Source: Deferribacteres bacterium
GTDB taxonomy: Bacteria; Zhuqueibacterota; Zhuqueibacteria; Zhuqueibacterales; Geothermadaptataceae
Reading direction: 5' to 3'
Assembly: GCA_020633655.1 (NCBI GenBank)
Contig: JACKDF010000002.1
Location: forward strand, 372,001-436,000
DNA: 64,000 nucleotides
The translations under genes were made by a program, and so were the position numbers. Below are positions 1 through 8,850 of the stretch, one piece after another (position 1 is the first letter of the stretch; each line of letters starts with the position of its first letter). The notes beneath the pieces are model-generated. The model did no database searches and was not told the DNA's origin. It saw only the letters and a list, made by a program, of their open reading frames with translations.

Positions 1-255
1 GATGAGGACGCTGTGCACTCCTTTGTAGAGCCCGAATTGAATACGGATTATGCCTTCTTCAACCGTTTCCTCCTGCAAACCGACATCCGCCAGGCTGGCT
101 GTCGCCCAACCATCATCGATTTGCTCGGGAATGGTGTAAGTGTAGAGCGGCGGGCTTACGGGATTGTCCTCTTTGCAGCCACATAGGAACCCGGCGATGA
201 GGAGGGTGGAACCGAGAATTTTCCCCATGGATTTTAATTTGTGTTTTCGTGCCAT
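1..255 (-). CDS. Serine hydrolase (beta-lactamase family) lipoprotein, N-terminal part
   Basis: The first 85 residues of a protein that runs off the left edge. It starts at an ATG preceded by GGAGG with a 5-nt spacer. The N-terminus has lysines, a hydrophobic stretch and a lipobox-like LCGC, so it is probably an outer- or inner-membrane lipoprotein. After the lipid anchor comes PEQIDDGW...SLADVGL, which closely parallels PEQTGDGWEIVSLDAVG in the serine hydrolase encoded at 1180-2373; the following GVHSVLI matches HVHSLLI there. I therefore infer the same class C beta-lactamase/esterase-like family. The catalytic SxxK, YxN and GWGGQ regions lie outside the window, so activity cannot be judged. 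Confidence 0.72.
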   Translation of the reverse strand, partial: MARKHKLKSMGKILGSTLLIAGFLCGCKEDNPVSPPLYTYTIPEQIDDGWATASLADVGLQEETVEEGIIRIQFGLYKGVHSVLI

Positions 256-350
256 TTTTACCTCCGCATTTAGCTCGAAAAGTGCGCATTCTACGCCTAT
301 GTTTTCAATGGTGGGGACTTACGTTCCAAATCCTTTGGCACCACAATAAT

Positions 351-887
351 TTATTCAAATAACTTCGTGAATCCCTCTGGCAGTGGTCTGGCTTGTGTCG
401 GGATTTCATTGATAATGGAAACGATGCGCCATGTGCTGTCCTGTCGAATCAAATGGAATTCATCCAAACCGCGCTGGGGTGCACGATTCCTGCCGGGAAT
501 GCTGGCTTCATAAACCACAAAACTTTGGGCAATATCTCCAGTTTCGAAGGTTTTTATGGGAATGATTGCTTCAGTGAATCCCGTTGTATCAACCCGTGCA
601 CGTAGGATGAAATCCTGAAAATCGTGCACAAAGGCCTCTCTTGAAAAAACGCTATGGCCAGTACGGCTGGTGCGCAGCACAATAACGGCATCGTCGATAA
701 AAAGGGATTTTACCAACTGCCAATCGGGAGTTTGTCCGGCATTGAAAGTCACCAGTTTGTAAAGTTCCCGCACAACAGCCTCAGCCGGTTTTAGCTTTTT
801 CTTTTCCGGTGCATTTTGCCCGTTTGCCTGCAGTGAACACAGGAGAATAAGAATAAATAGTCGTTTTAATTTTGTATGAAATCTCAT
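351..887 (-). CDS. Exported NTF2-like (SnoaL/DUF4440-type) protein
   Basis: A 178-residue protein. I place the start at the internal ATG at 887 (MRFHTKLKRLF) because a GGAGG/GGAGA ribosome site lies just upstream and this start begins a clean signal peptide ending near QANGQ; the frame stays open 12 codons further up. The mature part has the alternation typical of the cone-shaped NTF2-like fold: an N-terminal helix (VVRELYKLVTFNAG), then FIDDAVIVLR, an FVHDFQDFI helix, and C-terminal strands ending with a DSTWRIVSIINE motif, as in DUF4440/SnoaL proteins. Such domains bind small ligands or serve as accessory domains; the substrate cannot be deduced. It lies between two related serine hydrolase genes on the same strand. 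Confidence 0.7.
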   Translation of the reverse strand: MRFHTKLKRLFILILLCSLQANGQNAPEKKKLKPAEAVVRELYKLVTFNAGQTPDWQLVKSLFIDDAVIVLRTSRTGHSVFSREAFVHDFQDFILRARVDTTGFTEAIIPIKTFETGDIAQSFVVYEASIPGRNRAPQRGLDEFHLIRQDSTWRIVSIINEIPTQARPLPEGFTKLFE

Positions 888-1033
888 TTCGAATCTCCAC
901 CTCCATCCGCAAGTGCAATGCACTTTTTTATTGTTCTATTTTTTGCCCCAACCATCTATTTTTATAGAGCGAAAGCGTCCTCACTGAGCGTAACGAACGT
1001 TCCACTCGGCGAGGCGCCTTCGATCTATTTATG

Positions 1034-1118
1034 TTTTGACACAGCCCCCATCGTCAATTCTCCGCAATGCACGAATTAATCAAGGGAGTTGTCATTTTTC
1101 CACTCCGTGTTGTCAAAA
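1034..1118. repeat. Degenerate inverted repeat, possibly a relic of repeat family A
   Basis: TTTTGACA at the left and TGTCAAAA at the right face each other about 70 bases apart in the gap between two minus-strand genes. Read on the minus strand the left end is GGCTGTGTCAAAA, close to the family A end AGGCTGTGTGAAAA seen at 12169 and 47434. The interior does not align well by eye. It may be a decayed copy or chance. A second imperfect palindrome rich in GCG/CGC lies just before it (about 967-1023). Confidence 0.3.
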
Positions 1119-1179
1119 TGAACTCACCGCCAGGCCGCGCATGCCTTGATTATCCAACAGGATTACCCGCACATTGCAC

Positions 1180-2373
1180 TCATTCTGCAACGGCCGGTAG
1201 AATATATTCAGTCAGAATTGTTTGAATCGTCAATTGTTCTTCTGTGTAATAATTGCCAGCTGTCATGACAAAAACCGTTGCACAATCCGGCAAAACGATA
1301 ATCCATTGCCCACCCCACCCGGAGGCTGCATAGGCATTGAGCGCAACACCGTTTATGTCCCTCCACAACCACCATTGGTAACCATAACCGTCTGAATCGA
1401 ACCAATAATCAGTGAATTCGTTGTGCCCGTGAATTGATTTCAATATCCAATCCTGTGAGAGGATTCTTTCGCCTTGCCAAACGCCACCATTGAGAAAGAG
1501 ATAACCGAATTTGGCCATGTCCCGGGGACGCAAGCGCAAATCGCCGGAACAAAAGACAACATTTCCTGAGATCATTTGCCACTCAAAGTCGGTGATTCCT
1601 AATGTGCTGAAAAGGTACTCTTCGGAAAAGGTATCGAGTCGCCTCAGACTGGCTTTGCGAATGATTTCACCAAGCACGTTGGTGTTGCAATTTTTGTATT
1701 CGAAAACTTCGCCTGGAGGATGCACGAAATTTTTACTCAAAATAAATCGTATGGGATCGCTGCTGTGAAATAGGCGGTTCATGTCATTTAACGGGTCGAA
1801 ATAAGATGTCGATTCGTCATCCCATTCAAGACCGGACGTCATTGTCAGCAGGTGTTTCAGTGTCAGATTTTGTTTTTCCGGACTTTCGCTTAAAAGGTCC
1901 GTGTGTTCGGGAAAGAAATCGAAAACTTTCTGCTCTTCGGACTCGATATAGCCTTTTTCGATGGCGATGCCAATCAGGGCTGAGGTGAAGCTTTTGGTTG
2001 CGGAACACAGATTATGGGTGTCGTTGCGATCAAAGCCGGTTTCGCCGGTGAATTGCGCTAAATTAAATTTGTCACCGGGAAAATATTCTTCGAAAACCAG
2101 CTTGCCATTTTTGATGATCAGCAAACTATGAACGTGATGTTCGGTCGTTGTGTCGAGCCTGAACATCAATTTTGCCAAAGGTATATCATTTATTCCCACC
2201 GCATCCAGCGAGACGATTTCCCAGCCATCACCCGTCTGTTCGGGCGCTGTAAAGGGAAAAGTTGGTTCGGGATCGATGGCTTTTTTACTGCAGGAAATTG
2301 AGAAGATGAGCATTACTATGCAGAAAAATTGCCAAGTTGATCCCGATAAAAGAATTCGTTTTCTTCTTTTCAT
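1180..2373 (-). CDS. Serine hydrolase, class C beta-lactamase/esterase family, lipoprotein
   Basis: A 397-residue protein with a lysine-rich N-terminus, a hydrophobic segment and a lipobox (FSISC), so probably a periplasmic lipoprotein. The beta-lactamase-fold motifs are complete: SATK (SxxK, nucleophile serine, around residue 130) in NLCSATKSFTSALIG, YKN (YxN, around residue 230) in VFEYKNCNTN, and a C-terminal SGWGGQ in the position of the KTG box. This set is typical of DD-peptidase/esterase-like members (EstB, 6-aminohexanoate-dimer hydrolase type) rather than true resistance beta-lactamases. The start codon overlaps the stop codon of the upstream beta-barrel gene by one base (TAATG), so the two are probably translationally coupled. 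Substrate unknown. Confidence 0.85.
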   Translation of the reverse strand: MKRRKRILLSGSTWQFFCIVMLIFSISCSKKAIDPEPTFPFTAPEQTGDGWEIVSLDAVGINDIPLAKLMFRLDTTTEHHVHSLLIIKNGKLVFEEYFPGDKFNLAQFTGETGFDRNDTHNLCSATKSFTSALIGIAIEKGYIESEEQKVFDFFPEHTDLLSESPEKQNLTLKHLLTMTSGLEWDDESTSYFDPLNDMNRLFHSSDPIRFILSKNFVHPPGEVFEYKNCNTNVLGEIIRKASLRRLDTFSEEYLFSTLGITDFEWQMISGNVVFCSGDLRLRPRDMAKFGYLFLNGGVWQGERILSQDWILKSIHGHNEFTDYWFDSDGYGYQWWLWRDINGVALNAYAASGWGGQWIIVLPDCATVFVMTAGNYYTEEQLTIQTILTEYILPAVAE

Positions 2374-3062
2374 TAGTGACCGAATGGTATCGTAACACCG
2401 AGCATGAGTTCGAAACCTTTATTTTTCAATTCTGCTTGCTCCGAGACTTCATCGATTTGTGTCAAACCACCGCCCTGGAATTCAACGGTACCCCCTTTGT
2501 TAAGATCGATAAAACCCCAGGAATAGCGCCCTTCGATGAAGCCTGTAAATTTACGGATAGGCGCTGAAATGCCAGCACCAAGGGTGAGACCGATATCAAC
2601 ATTTTTTAATACCGGATCGGTGTCTGCTTCGAAATTGATACCCATGACACTGCCGCCGGCCGTTGAGCCGAGTTTGAATCCAAGTCTGGGACCGGCAAGC
2701 ACGTAGGGGCGAGTTTCCTCACCGAAATGCATTTTTAAAAGCAGTGGCAGATCGATGAAATTGGATTTGAATTCAAGATCGGGATCGTTGGGATTTGTTG
2801 TGCCATGTTTTAGCAATGCGCCCTTTTGCACATACATCGGCTGTAATTCCAGGGTGAATTGCTGATTAATTTCATAGCCGAACACAGTACCAATGGCCCC
2901 GAAATTCATCGATTCGGTTCTTTCCGGGTTGCCAAAATCATCCGTAATCCGCATATCGGCGATGTTGAAACCACCAAGAATGCCAGCGTGAAATTGTTGT
3001 GCCCCTGCCTGAGAGATGAACAGAAAGGACAATGCAATTGTGAGAAAAAGAATGCGTTTCAT
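2373..3062 (-). CDS. Outer-membrane beta-barrel protein (porin family)
   Basis: A 229-residue protein with a signal peptide ending near SQAGAQ. The mature part is a run of amphipathic strands: FHAGILGGFNIADMRI, MNFGAIGTVFGYEIN, FTLELQPMYVQKGALL, FIDLPLLLKMHF, PYVLAGPRLGFKLG, NVDIGLTLGAGISAP, TGFIEGRYSWGF, and a last strand FELMLGVTIPF. This is the standard pattern of the OmpA/PorT-like eight-stranded barrel family (PF13568 type). The YVLAGPRLGFKL block and the strand pair around FIDLPLLLK are especially characteristic. It precedes the serine hydrolase gene in an apparent two-gene operon (one-base overlap). A ribosome site GGAGGTATTTTATG lies at the start. The ligand or function cannot be seen. 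Confidence 0.85.
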   Translation of the reverse strand: MKRILFLTIALSFLFISQAGAQQFHAGILGGFNIADMRITDDFGNPERTESMNFGAIGTVFGYEINQQFTLELQPMYVQKGALLKHGTTNPNDPDLEFKSNFIDLPLLLKMHFGEETRPYVLAGPRLGFKLGSTAGGSVMGINFEADTDPVLKNVDIGLTLGAGISAPIRKFTGFIEGRYSWGFIDLNKGGTVEFQGGGLTQIDEVSEQAELKNKGFELMLGVTIPFGH

Positions 3063-3115
3063 AAAATACCTCCGGTTGTTTGAGTAAACACGACTTTTCT
3101 AAAAAGTCCGAATTT

Positions 3116-3201
3116 GCCTGCTTTATTTATAGATCCCAAGATTGAGCAGGGGATATCCCGTGCCTATCGCTCACTTTGATCATTGCGTGAATAATGCAGG
3201 T
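3116..3201 (-). repeat. Interspersed inverted-repeat element, family C (copy 1)
   Basis: Reverse-complemented, this stretch aligns almost end to end with 20630-20727: both have AACCTGC(T/A)TTA at the start, AAAGTGAGCGAT in the middle, a GGGATA(T)CCC palindrome, a CTTGGGAT block, and AAAGCAGG at the end. The two termini are inverted repeats of each other (imperfect in this copy). It lies between the beta-barrel gene and the thioredoxin gene, carries no reading frame, and is the size of a small MITE or REP-doublet. Confidence 0.75.
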
Positions 3202-3210
3202 TCAAGAATT

Positions 3211-3567
3211 TTATTGTGAGTTTTCCTTTTCCATCAAAAGATTTTTTAGCCGATCTTCAAGCTCCTTTGCCGAGATAACGCCAACCACATGATCTACCAG
3301 ATGGCCATTTTTAAACAAGAGGAGAAATGGCAACTCGCTGACGCCGTATTCTCGTGCCAATGTTTCGTTTGCCTCGATGTCGATGGTGCGAAAGGTGATG
3401 CGATCTGTGTAGACTACAGCCAATCGTTCTAAAACCGGGGCCATGATTTCGCAGCCGCCGCACCAGTCTGCACCGATTTCTACAAGCGTGGGTTTGGGAT
3501 TTTGCAGCACTTCCATTTGAAAATTCGCTTCCAATAGATAGTGCCTTTTCGAAGTTTCTTTTCCCAT
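3211..3567 (-). CDS. Thioredoxin-family protein
   Basis: A 118-residue thioredoxin fold with the active site WCGGC at about residues 36-40 (GADWCGGCEIMAP), a central FRTIDIEANETLAREYGVSELPFLLLFKNG that includes the conserved cis-proline region (ELPF), and the C-terminal DHVVGVISAKELEDRL helix. No signal peptide is seen, so it should be cytoplasmic. CGGC differs from the CGPC of housekeeping thioredoxin, which suggests a specialised reductase or thiol-transfer partner. The 19 or so residues before the fold (KETSKRHYLLEANFQ) are an extra N-terminal extension; a later ATG (MEVLQ) could also begin the protein. It is flanked by repeat elements on both sides and does not appear to sit in an operon. 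Confidence 0.85.
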   Translation of the reverse strand: MGKETSKRHYLLEANFQMEVLQNPKPTLVEIGADWCGGCEIMAPVLERLAVVYTDRITFRTIDIEANETLAREYGVSELPFLLLFKNGHLVDHVVGVISAKELEDRLKNLLMEKENSQ

Positions 3568-3806
3568 AGCGGTCTCTCACTCCAGTTAACAAAAAGTATG
3601 TGAGAATTCAGATCGACAATCAATTTCGAATGGTTTTTATGAAGTCAAATGCGATGCCAAAAGATAAATGAGGAGAAAGGCGTGTGGGAACTAACTGTAA
3701 ATTTGAAGTTTGTGGGTTTATATGCAGGATGATTGGAGACTCGTTTGTGGCGATAAAATTGCTTAAATATCAGGAACTCCTGAAATGTCAGGAATAAGGA
3801 TTGAGA

Positions 3807-3971
3807 CGGTTCGCCTTTGCGAAGGCTCGCGAGACTGTCGAAAAAGATGCAAGTTCGGCCCCTGGGTTCGCCGAAAGGCCTGAATTTGAAAGCGGTACCG
3901 CTCCCGTTTCGACAAGCTCAACGTCCGCTGGGTTTGTTGACCCTTGCGAAGACTCGCAGCTTTCGCAAGGT
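3807..3971. repeat. Interspersed repeat, family B (rearranged copy)
   Basis: CGAGACTGTCGAAAAAGATGCAAGTTCGG at 3830 onward is the same opening seen in the family B copies at 12394 and 48571 (written there as CGAGACCGTCGAAAAACATGC and so on). Here the second half differs: CCTTTGCGAAGGCTCGC and CCTTGCGAAGACTCGC occur as a near-direct repeat around it, and the right terminus is not the usual TIR. The element abuts the stop codon of the sigma-54 activator gene. Confidence 0.6.
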
Positions 3972-6900
3972 TCAGTTCGTCCTCTCAATTCCCAGCTTTT
4001 TCATCCGGGATTCCAGGGTTTTGGCATTGATTTGCAAAAGTTTGGCAGCGCCTTTTTCTCCGCTGATGCGCCAGCCGGTTTTTTCCAGAGCTTTGATGAT
4101 GTGATTGCGTTCGTTTTCCTCCAGGCTTGAAAGCTGAGAATTGCCGTTTTGACCATTGTTTTTCGGTAGCCAGTCACCGAGCACCAATTTTTCCCCCGGA
4201 CTCACAATCACAGCCCGTTCGATGATGTTTTCCAGTTCACGCACATTGCCCGGCCAGTTGTAAGCTTGCAGTTTGTCAACAAAGCTTTGCGGGATATTTG
4301 CGACCGGCTTGCCAATTTTGCGACAGTATTTTTTCACGAAATGCTTGATCAGGAGTGGAATATCTTCTTTACGTTCACGCAGCGGGGGAATAACGATTGG
4401 AAAGACGTTCAGGCGATAAAACAGGTCTTCACGAAAGCGACCCTGCTCAATTTCTGTGTGCAAATCGCGATTGGTGGCTGCGATGATGCGCACATCGACT
4501 TTGTGGGTGACTGAACTGCCAAGCCGTTCGAACTCTCCTTCCTGCAAAACACGCAGCAATTTGACTTGCAGTTCCAGTGGCAAATCACCGATTTCATCAA
4601 GGAAAATGGTGCCACCATTGGCCAGTTCGAAGCGGCCAATTTTTCGGGCGATTGCGCCGGTAAACGCGCCTTTTTCATGGCCAAACAATTCGCTTTCGAT
4701 GAGATTCACCGGCAAGGCACTACAATTCACTTTCACTAGTGGGCGCTTCCCCCGAACACTGATATTGTGTACCGCACGCGCCAATAATTCTTTGCCAGTA
4801 CCGGATTCACCAAGTATCAGCACAGTGGCATCCGTAGCAGCCACTTGTTCCACATTGCGCAGCACTTTTTTTAACGCTTCGCAGCGGGTGATGATATGTT
4901 CGAAATTGTGCACGATTCGGATTTCATCCTGCAGGTAGGTATTTTCGTCCTGCAGCCGGTTTTTCAGGTGTTGCACCTCATCCAAGGCATTTTGCAATTT
5001 CAATGCGGCTGTCGTCTTCTCTTTTACGCGAATTTCCAGCTCTCTTTTTTTTACTTCAATTTTTCGAATGCGGCTGCGGTACCACAGAATTATGGAACAT
5101 GAAAAAATGAGGATCACAATCGTGCGAAACCACCATGTTCGCCAAAACGGGGGAGCAATAGTGATTTTCACCGAGGCGCCTGTCTCATTCCAGACTCCGT
5201 CATCATTGGACCCCTTGACGCGGAATTTATAATCGCCGGGGTCCAAATTGGTATAAGTTGCAACACGATTGGAGGCTTCAGTAACAAGCCAGTCTTCGTC
5301 GAAACCTTCCATTTTGTACTGGTATTTATTTTTCTGCGCATTGGTGAAATTTAAAGCAGCAAAGACAAAGGAAAATACGTTTTGTTTGTACGATAGGTGG
5401 ATTTCCTCCGTCTCGAGAATGGAATTTTGCAGAACAGATTTTGAACCATCGCTGTTGTAACCGATCGGAACGGTGTTGTTGAAAATTCGAAAATCTGTAA
5501 TATGCACAGCCGGTGCCCTGGGATTTTCTTTAATATATTGTGGATAAAAAGAGTTAAGACCGTTAATACCACCAAAAAAGAGTTCGCCCCCTGGGCTTTT
5601 AAAATAAGCCCCCACATTGAATTCGTTGCTCTGCAGTCCATCACCCGGAGTGAAATTTTTAAACTGCTTCGTTTGCGTGTCAAAACGAGCGAGTCCAGCG
5701 TTTGTACTGAGCCAGAGAAAGCCCTGATTATCTTCGAGAATACCGTAAATCATGGCGTTTGGCAGGCCGTCTTTTTCCCAATAATGGGTGAAATTTTCTG
5801 TCGCGCGGTCAAAGCGGTTCAGGCCGCTGTTTGTTCCTATCCACAGATTTTTTCGTTTATCTTCATAAATGCATAAAATCCCATTGTTACTCAGGCTTCC
5901 GGGATTTGTTGGATCGTGCCCATAACGCACAAAATCTCCCGTTTCTGTATTAAGACAATTCAGGCCATGCGTTCGTGTGCCTACCCAAAGCAATCCATTG
6001 CTGTCCTGAAATAGTGCGCATGCCTGATTTTGGCTCAGGCTTGCGGGATTTGTTGGATCATGAAAAAAATGTGCGAAGGCTTCGTTTTGCATATCGAAGC
6101 GATTGAGCCCGTAATCCGTTCCCAACCAGAGAATGTCCGGATTTGTTCGATCCTGCCAAATCGCTTGTATCAGATTATGACTGAGGCTGTTGGGATTGTT
6201 CCAATCGGCATGGAAGTGCTTGAATTCCGAAGTTTTGGGATTGTATCTGTTTAACCCGAAGTTGGTGCCAAACCACAGGAATCCGCGATGGTCTTCACGA
6301 ATGGCGTTGACAATATTGTTACTTAAACTGTTGGGATTCGTTTCCTCATGTCGCAGAAAAGTGAAGTCCTCCGTTTTGCGATTAATTCTATTGACGCCCT
6401 CATTTGTACCGACCCATAAAAGGCCATTTTTATCCTCGCTAAGGGACCATACAATATTGTCGTTTAAGCTGTTTGGATTTTTGGAGTTGTGAAAGTAGTG
6501 GGTGAATTTGGTTTTAAAAGGATCGTGTTTATTTACGCCTGCGCCATAAGTCCCCAACCACATGGTACCTGCACCGTCGCGGCTTATGGATAAGATGGCG
6601 TCATTGTTGAGACTACCCGGATTGTGCTCATCTTTCATTAAATGCAAAAAACGTTTTTCTGTGGGAGAAAAGAGAGTCAACCCCTTCGCTGTACCAAACC
6701 ACAACCGGCCAGCGTCGTCAGAACCGATGGCGAAAACCAGGTTGTTACCAATTGAATTGGGATCTTCAGAATCGTGAAAAAAATGGGTGAATCCTTTTTC
6801 TGTATGGGCCGGATCAATACGATTTAGCCCCCAGACAGTGCCAATCCACAACATTCCTTTTTGATCCTGAAATATCGATAATACCGTGGAATGACTGAGG

Positions 6901-7694
6901 CTGTTGGGCCTTTTCGAATTAAAACCAAAACGAACAAATTGCTCCTTGTTTTCAATTTTATCGGTGGGTTGATAAAGATTGAGCCCGGCGGAGGTGCCGA
7001 ACCATAATCGCCCATCGCGATCCTGAAATATCTCATTAACCGTATTGCTGCTCAAACTGGTCGAATCACGAGGAGTAAATTTATAATGCTTGAACTGATT
7101 CCCGGCATTTCCGCTTTCACCCAGGGTTGAAATTGATTGTGCATCAAGTCGGTTGAGGCCGCCACCGTTGGTGCCAATCCACAGGATACCCTCCGAGTCG
7201 CGAAGGATAGCTCGAACATCGTTGTTGCTCAAACTTGCGGAATCCTCGGGATCGTGATAGAAGTTTAAAAAAGTTTCTGTCTTGGGATCGAAGCGGCTGA
7301 GCCCACTGCCATAGGTTCCAAGCCAAAAGGCGCCGTCGTCATCCTGATGTATGGCCTGAATGTAGTTGTTGCCCAGACTCATTGGATTTTCCGGATCGTG
7401 CCTGTACACCTTGAAATTGTAGCCGTCAAAGCGATTTAATCCATCTTCGGTGCCGAACCACATAAAGCCTTTTTTGTCCTGCAAAATGCATCGAACCGCA
7501 CTTTGGGAAAGGCCATCGTCGATTGTGATATGCTCGAAGTGTGGTACAAATTCAGGTGCGGGAAAGGATGGATTGTGCTGCGCTGGAAGCTGGAATACCG
7601 GGAGAAAAAACAGCAGGGCTGTGAATAAATGTATGAAATGTGAGTGAATCGATTGGATGCATTGCTTATTTTGTACCCCAATGCGCTGTATCAT
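3972..7694 (-). CDS. Membrane-spanning sigma-54 activator with two-component-regulator propeller sensor
   Basis: A 1240-residue protein, with GGAG before the start. Order: signal/anchor segment (about residues 20-40), about 14 tandem propeller repeats (residues 45-750; each ends in a W(F/L/I/V)GT..GLNR-type motif), a Y_Y_Y domain (about 770-845), one transmembrane helix (about 850-875, [14 protein letters not shown]), a coiled coil (about 880-925), a sigma-54 AAA+ domain and a Fis-type helix-turn-helix at the C-terminus. AAA+ motifs are intact: Walker A GESGTGKE (about 960), GAFTGA loop, Walker [12 protein letters not shown] and the [10 protein letters not shown] box. Fourteen blades fit two seven-bladed propellers as in HTCS glycan sensors, but here there is no kinase or receiver. 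Inferred role: sensing a periplasmic ligand and activating sigma-54 promoters directly from the membrane. Confidence 0.92.
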   Translation of the reverse strand: MIQRIGVQNKQCIQSIHSHFIHLFTALLFFLPVFQLPAQHNPSFPAPEFVPHFEHITIDDGLSQSAVRCILQDKKGFMWFGTEDGLNRFDGYNFKVYRHDPENPMSLGNNYIQAIHQDDDGAFWLGTYGSGLSRFDPKTETFLNFYHDPEDSASLSNNDVRAILRDSEGILWIGTNGGGLNRLDAQSISTLGESGNAGNQFKHYKFTPRDSTSLSSNTVNEIFQDRDGRLWFGTSAGLNLYQPTDKIENKEQFVRFGFNSKRPNSLSHSTVLSIFQDQKGMLWIGTVWGLNRIDPAHTEKGFTHFFHDSEDPNSIGNNLVFAIGSDDAGRLWFGTAKGLTLFSPTEKRFLHLMKDEHNPGSLNNDAILSISRDGAGTMWLGTYGAGVNKHDPFKTKFTHYFHNSKNPNSLNDNIVWSLSEDKNGLLWVGTNEGVNRINRKTEDFTFLRHEETNPNSLSNNIVNAIREDHRGFLWFGTNFGLNRYNPKTSEFKHFHADWNNPNSLSHNLIQAIWQDRTNPDILWLGTDYGLNRFDMQNEAFAHFFHDPTNPASLSQNQACALFQDSNGLLWVGTRTHGLNCLNTETGDFVRYGHDPTNPGSLSNNGILCIYEDKRKNLWIGTNSGLNRFDRATENFTHYWEKDGLPNAMIYGILEDNQGFLWLSTNAGLARFDTQTKQFKNFTPGDGLQSNEFNVGAYFKSPGGELFFGGINGLNSFYPQYIKENPRAPAVHITDFRIFNNTVPIGYNSDGSKSVLQNSILETEEIHLSYKQNVFSFVFAALNFTNAQKNKYQYKMEGFDEDWLVTEASNRVATYTNLDPGDYKFRVKGSNDDGVWNETGASVKITIAPPFWRTWWFRTIVILIFSCSIILWYRSRIRKIEVKKRELEIRVKEKTTAALKLQNALDEVQHLKNRLQDENTYLQDEIRIVHNFEHIITRCEALKKVLRNVEQVAATDATVLILGESGTGKELLARAVHNISVRGKRPLVKVNCSALPVNLIESELFGHEKGAFTGAIARKIGRFELANGGTIFLDEIGDLPLELQVKLLRVLQEGEFERLGSSVTHKVDVRIIAATNRDLHTEIEQGRFREDLFYRLNVFPIVIPPLRERKEDIPLLIKHFVKKYCRKIGKPVANIPQSFVDKLQAYNWPGNVRELENIIERAVIVSPGEKLVLGDWLPKNNGQNGNSQLSSLEENERNHIIKALEKTGWRISGEKGAAKLLQINAKTLESRMKKLGIERTN

Positions 7695-7897
7695 TTTTCA
7701 CTCCACTTCTCTTTTTCCATGGTCATCCTGGTGAAATTATTCTGGAAGTTTAACATTGGAGCAGAAGCAATCTTTTCTTGCACATGTGCACAGTGCCATG
7801 CATCTAAATTTAGGGCGCTGGTTCCAGGCTCTTGTTTAAGAAAACGAATCATTTAAGTTTCATAAAAAGACATGCAGCGGTTTGAATTGTTTAATTT

Positions 7898-8713
7898 TTA
7901 TCCCGTTTTAACACCACCCTTTTTTAATACAGTTATGAATGCGACAAATACCCATAAGACAAAAGCTCTCGCAAGAATAAAATTCAAAAGTGCCGGGCCT
8001 TGCACGGGCGGGTCAAAAATAATAAGCGTTGTGACGAGGCTTGCGTGCATGATTATTGTGACAAATAAACTTTCGTTGTGCTCATAAACCCAAACCATGA
8101 GCACACGGTAGGCTGGAAGCCAGGAAAAAAGGCGCGCAAGCAGGAGTGAAAAACCGAAAGCAGAATGAAAAGTCTCCTCTTGCCAAAACAGGGGAAAATG
8201 CCAGACGCCCCAAAGAAGTCCGATCCCAATTCCAGTACGAAGGAGGCTGTATCGCGCTCTCATTTTGGGTACCGCAAAACCTGTCCAGCCCAGTTCTTCT
8301 AATATACCGACGGTAATTCCTGCGCTCATGGCCATCACCAGTGCATTTGAATTAAAATTGGAGATAAAATGCATTGGATTGAATTCGGCAGAAAAATAGG
8401 AAAGCACGGCAAGGGATATGAGCGTTGCTGCTGGTGCTGTAAATAGCGCTATGGTATACCATACCGTGCCAACCCGCCATTTTGTTAAACGGAATCCAGG
8501 ATCACGTAATCCGTATGTAAGGGCAATGAAAATCAAACCCGCGATGCTGGGCCCGAGTAATATAGCCATTCCCGCTGCGACCGCTTTTCCCTCGGTAATC
8601 GGGAATTCGTGTACTCCAATGAAAAGAATGAGCACACCCCAGGAAATAAGGAAAACAACACTCCAAAAAATGAGTAGCGGATAATTGTGAAAAGCGTTTT
8701 TTACGACATTCAT
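7898..8713 (-). CDS. CPBP-family intramembrane metalloprotease homologue
   Basis: A 271-residue multi-pass membrane protein. The frame is open further upstream, but I choose the ATG at 8713 because AAAGGA sits 7 bases before it and the protein then starts just before the first helix (YPLLIFWSVVFLISWGVLILF). The CAAX-protease/bacteriocin-processing (CPBP, Abi) motifs are present: EELGW in GILEELGWTGFAVP (about residues 140-155), WHFPLFW, and a late histidine in IIMHASLVTT. One oddity: the first motif is normally EExxxR, and here the arginine is threonine, whereas the paralogue at 26613-27437 has EELGWRG. The function of these proteins in bacteria ranges from self-immunity to membrane-protein processing; the substrate is unknown. 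Confidence 0.82.
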   Translation of the reverse strand: MNVVKNAFHNYPLLIFWSVVFLISWGVLILFIGVHEFPITEGKAVAAGMAILLGPSIAGLIFIALTYGLRDPGFRLTKWRVGTVWYTIALFTAPAATLISLAVLSYFSAEFNPMHFISNFNSNALVMAMSAGITVGILEELGWTGFAVPKMRARYSLLRTGIGIGLLWGVWHFPLFWQEETFHSAFGFSLLLARLFSWLPAYRVLMVWVYEHNESLFVTIIMHASLVTTLIIFDPPVQGPALLNFILARAFVLWVFVAFITVLKKGGVKTG

Positions 8714-8850
8714 CAATTGGTCCTTTGATTTCAACACGATGGGATTGAATGAAAATCGCGTCTTCATGAGTTGTTCACTCGGACGCGCCAGGCCGTGTTT
8801 GTACCAATGTGCAGATTTTTTCCGTTTTCCTTTATTGATCGTCCGACGAA

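Noticed and set aside
7780..7800. Sigma-54 promoter upstream of the propeller-activator gene
   Set aside because: TGGCAC on the minus strand is present, but the expected TTGC at the required distance is not.
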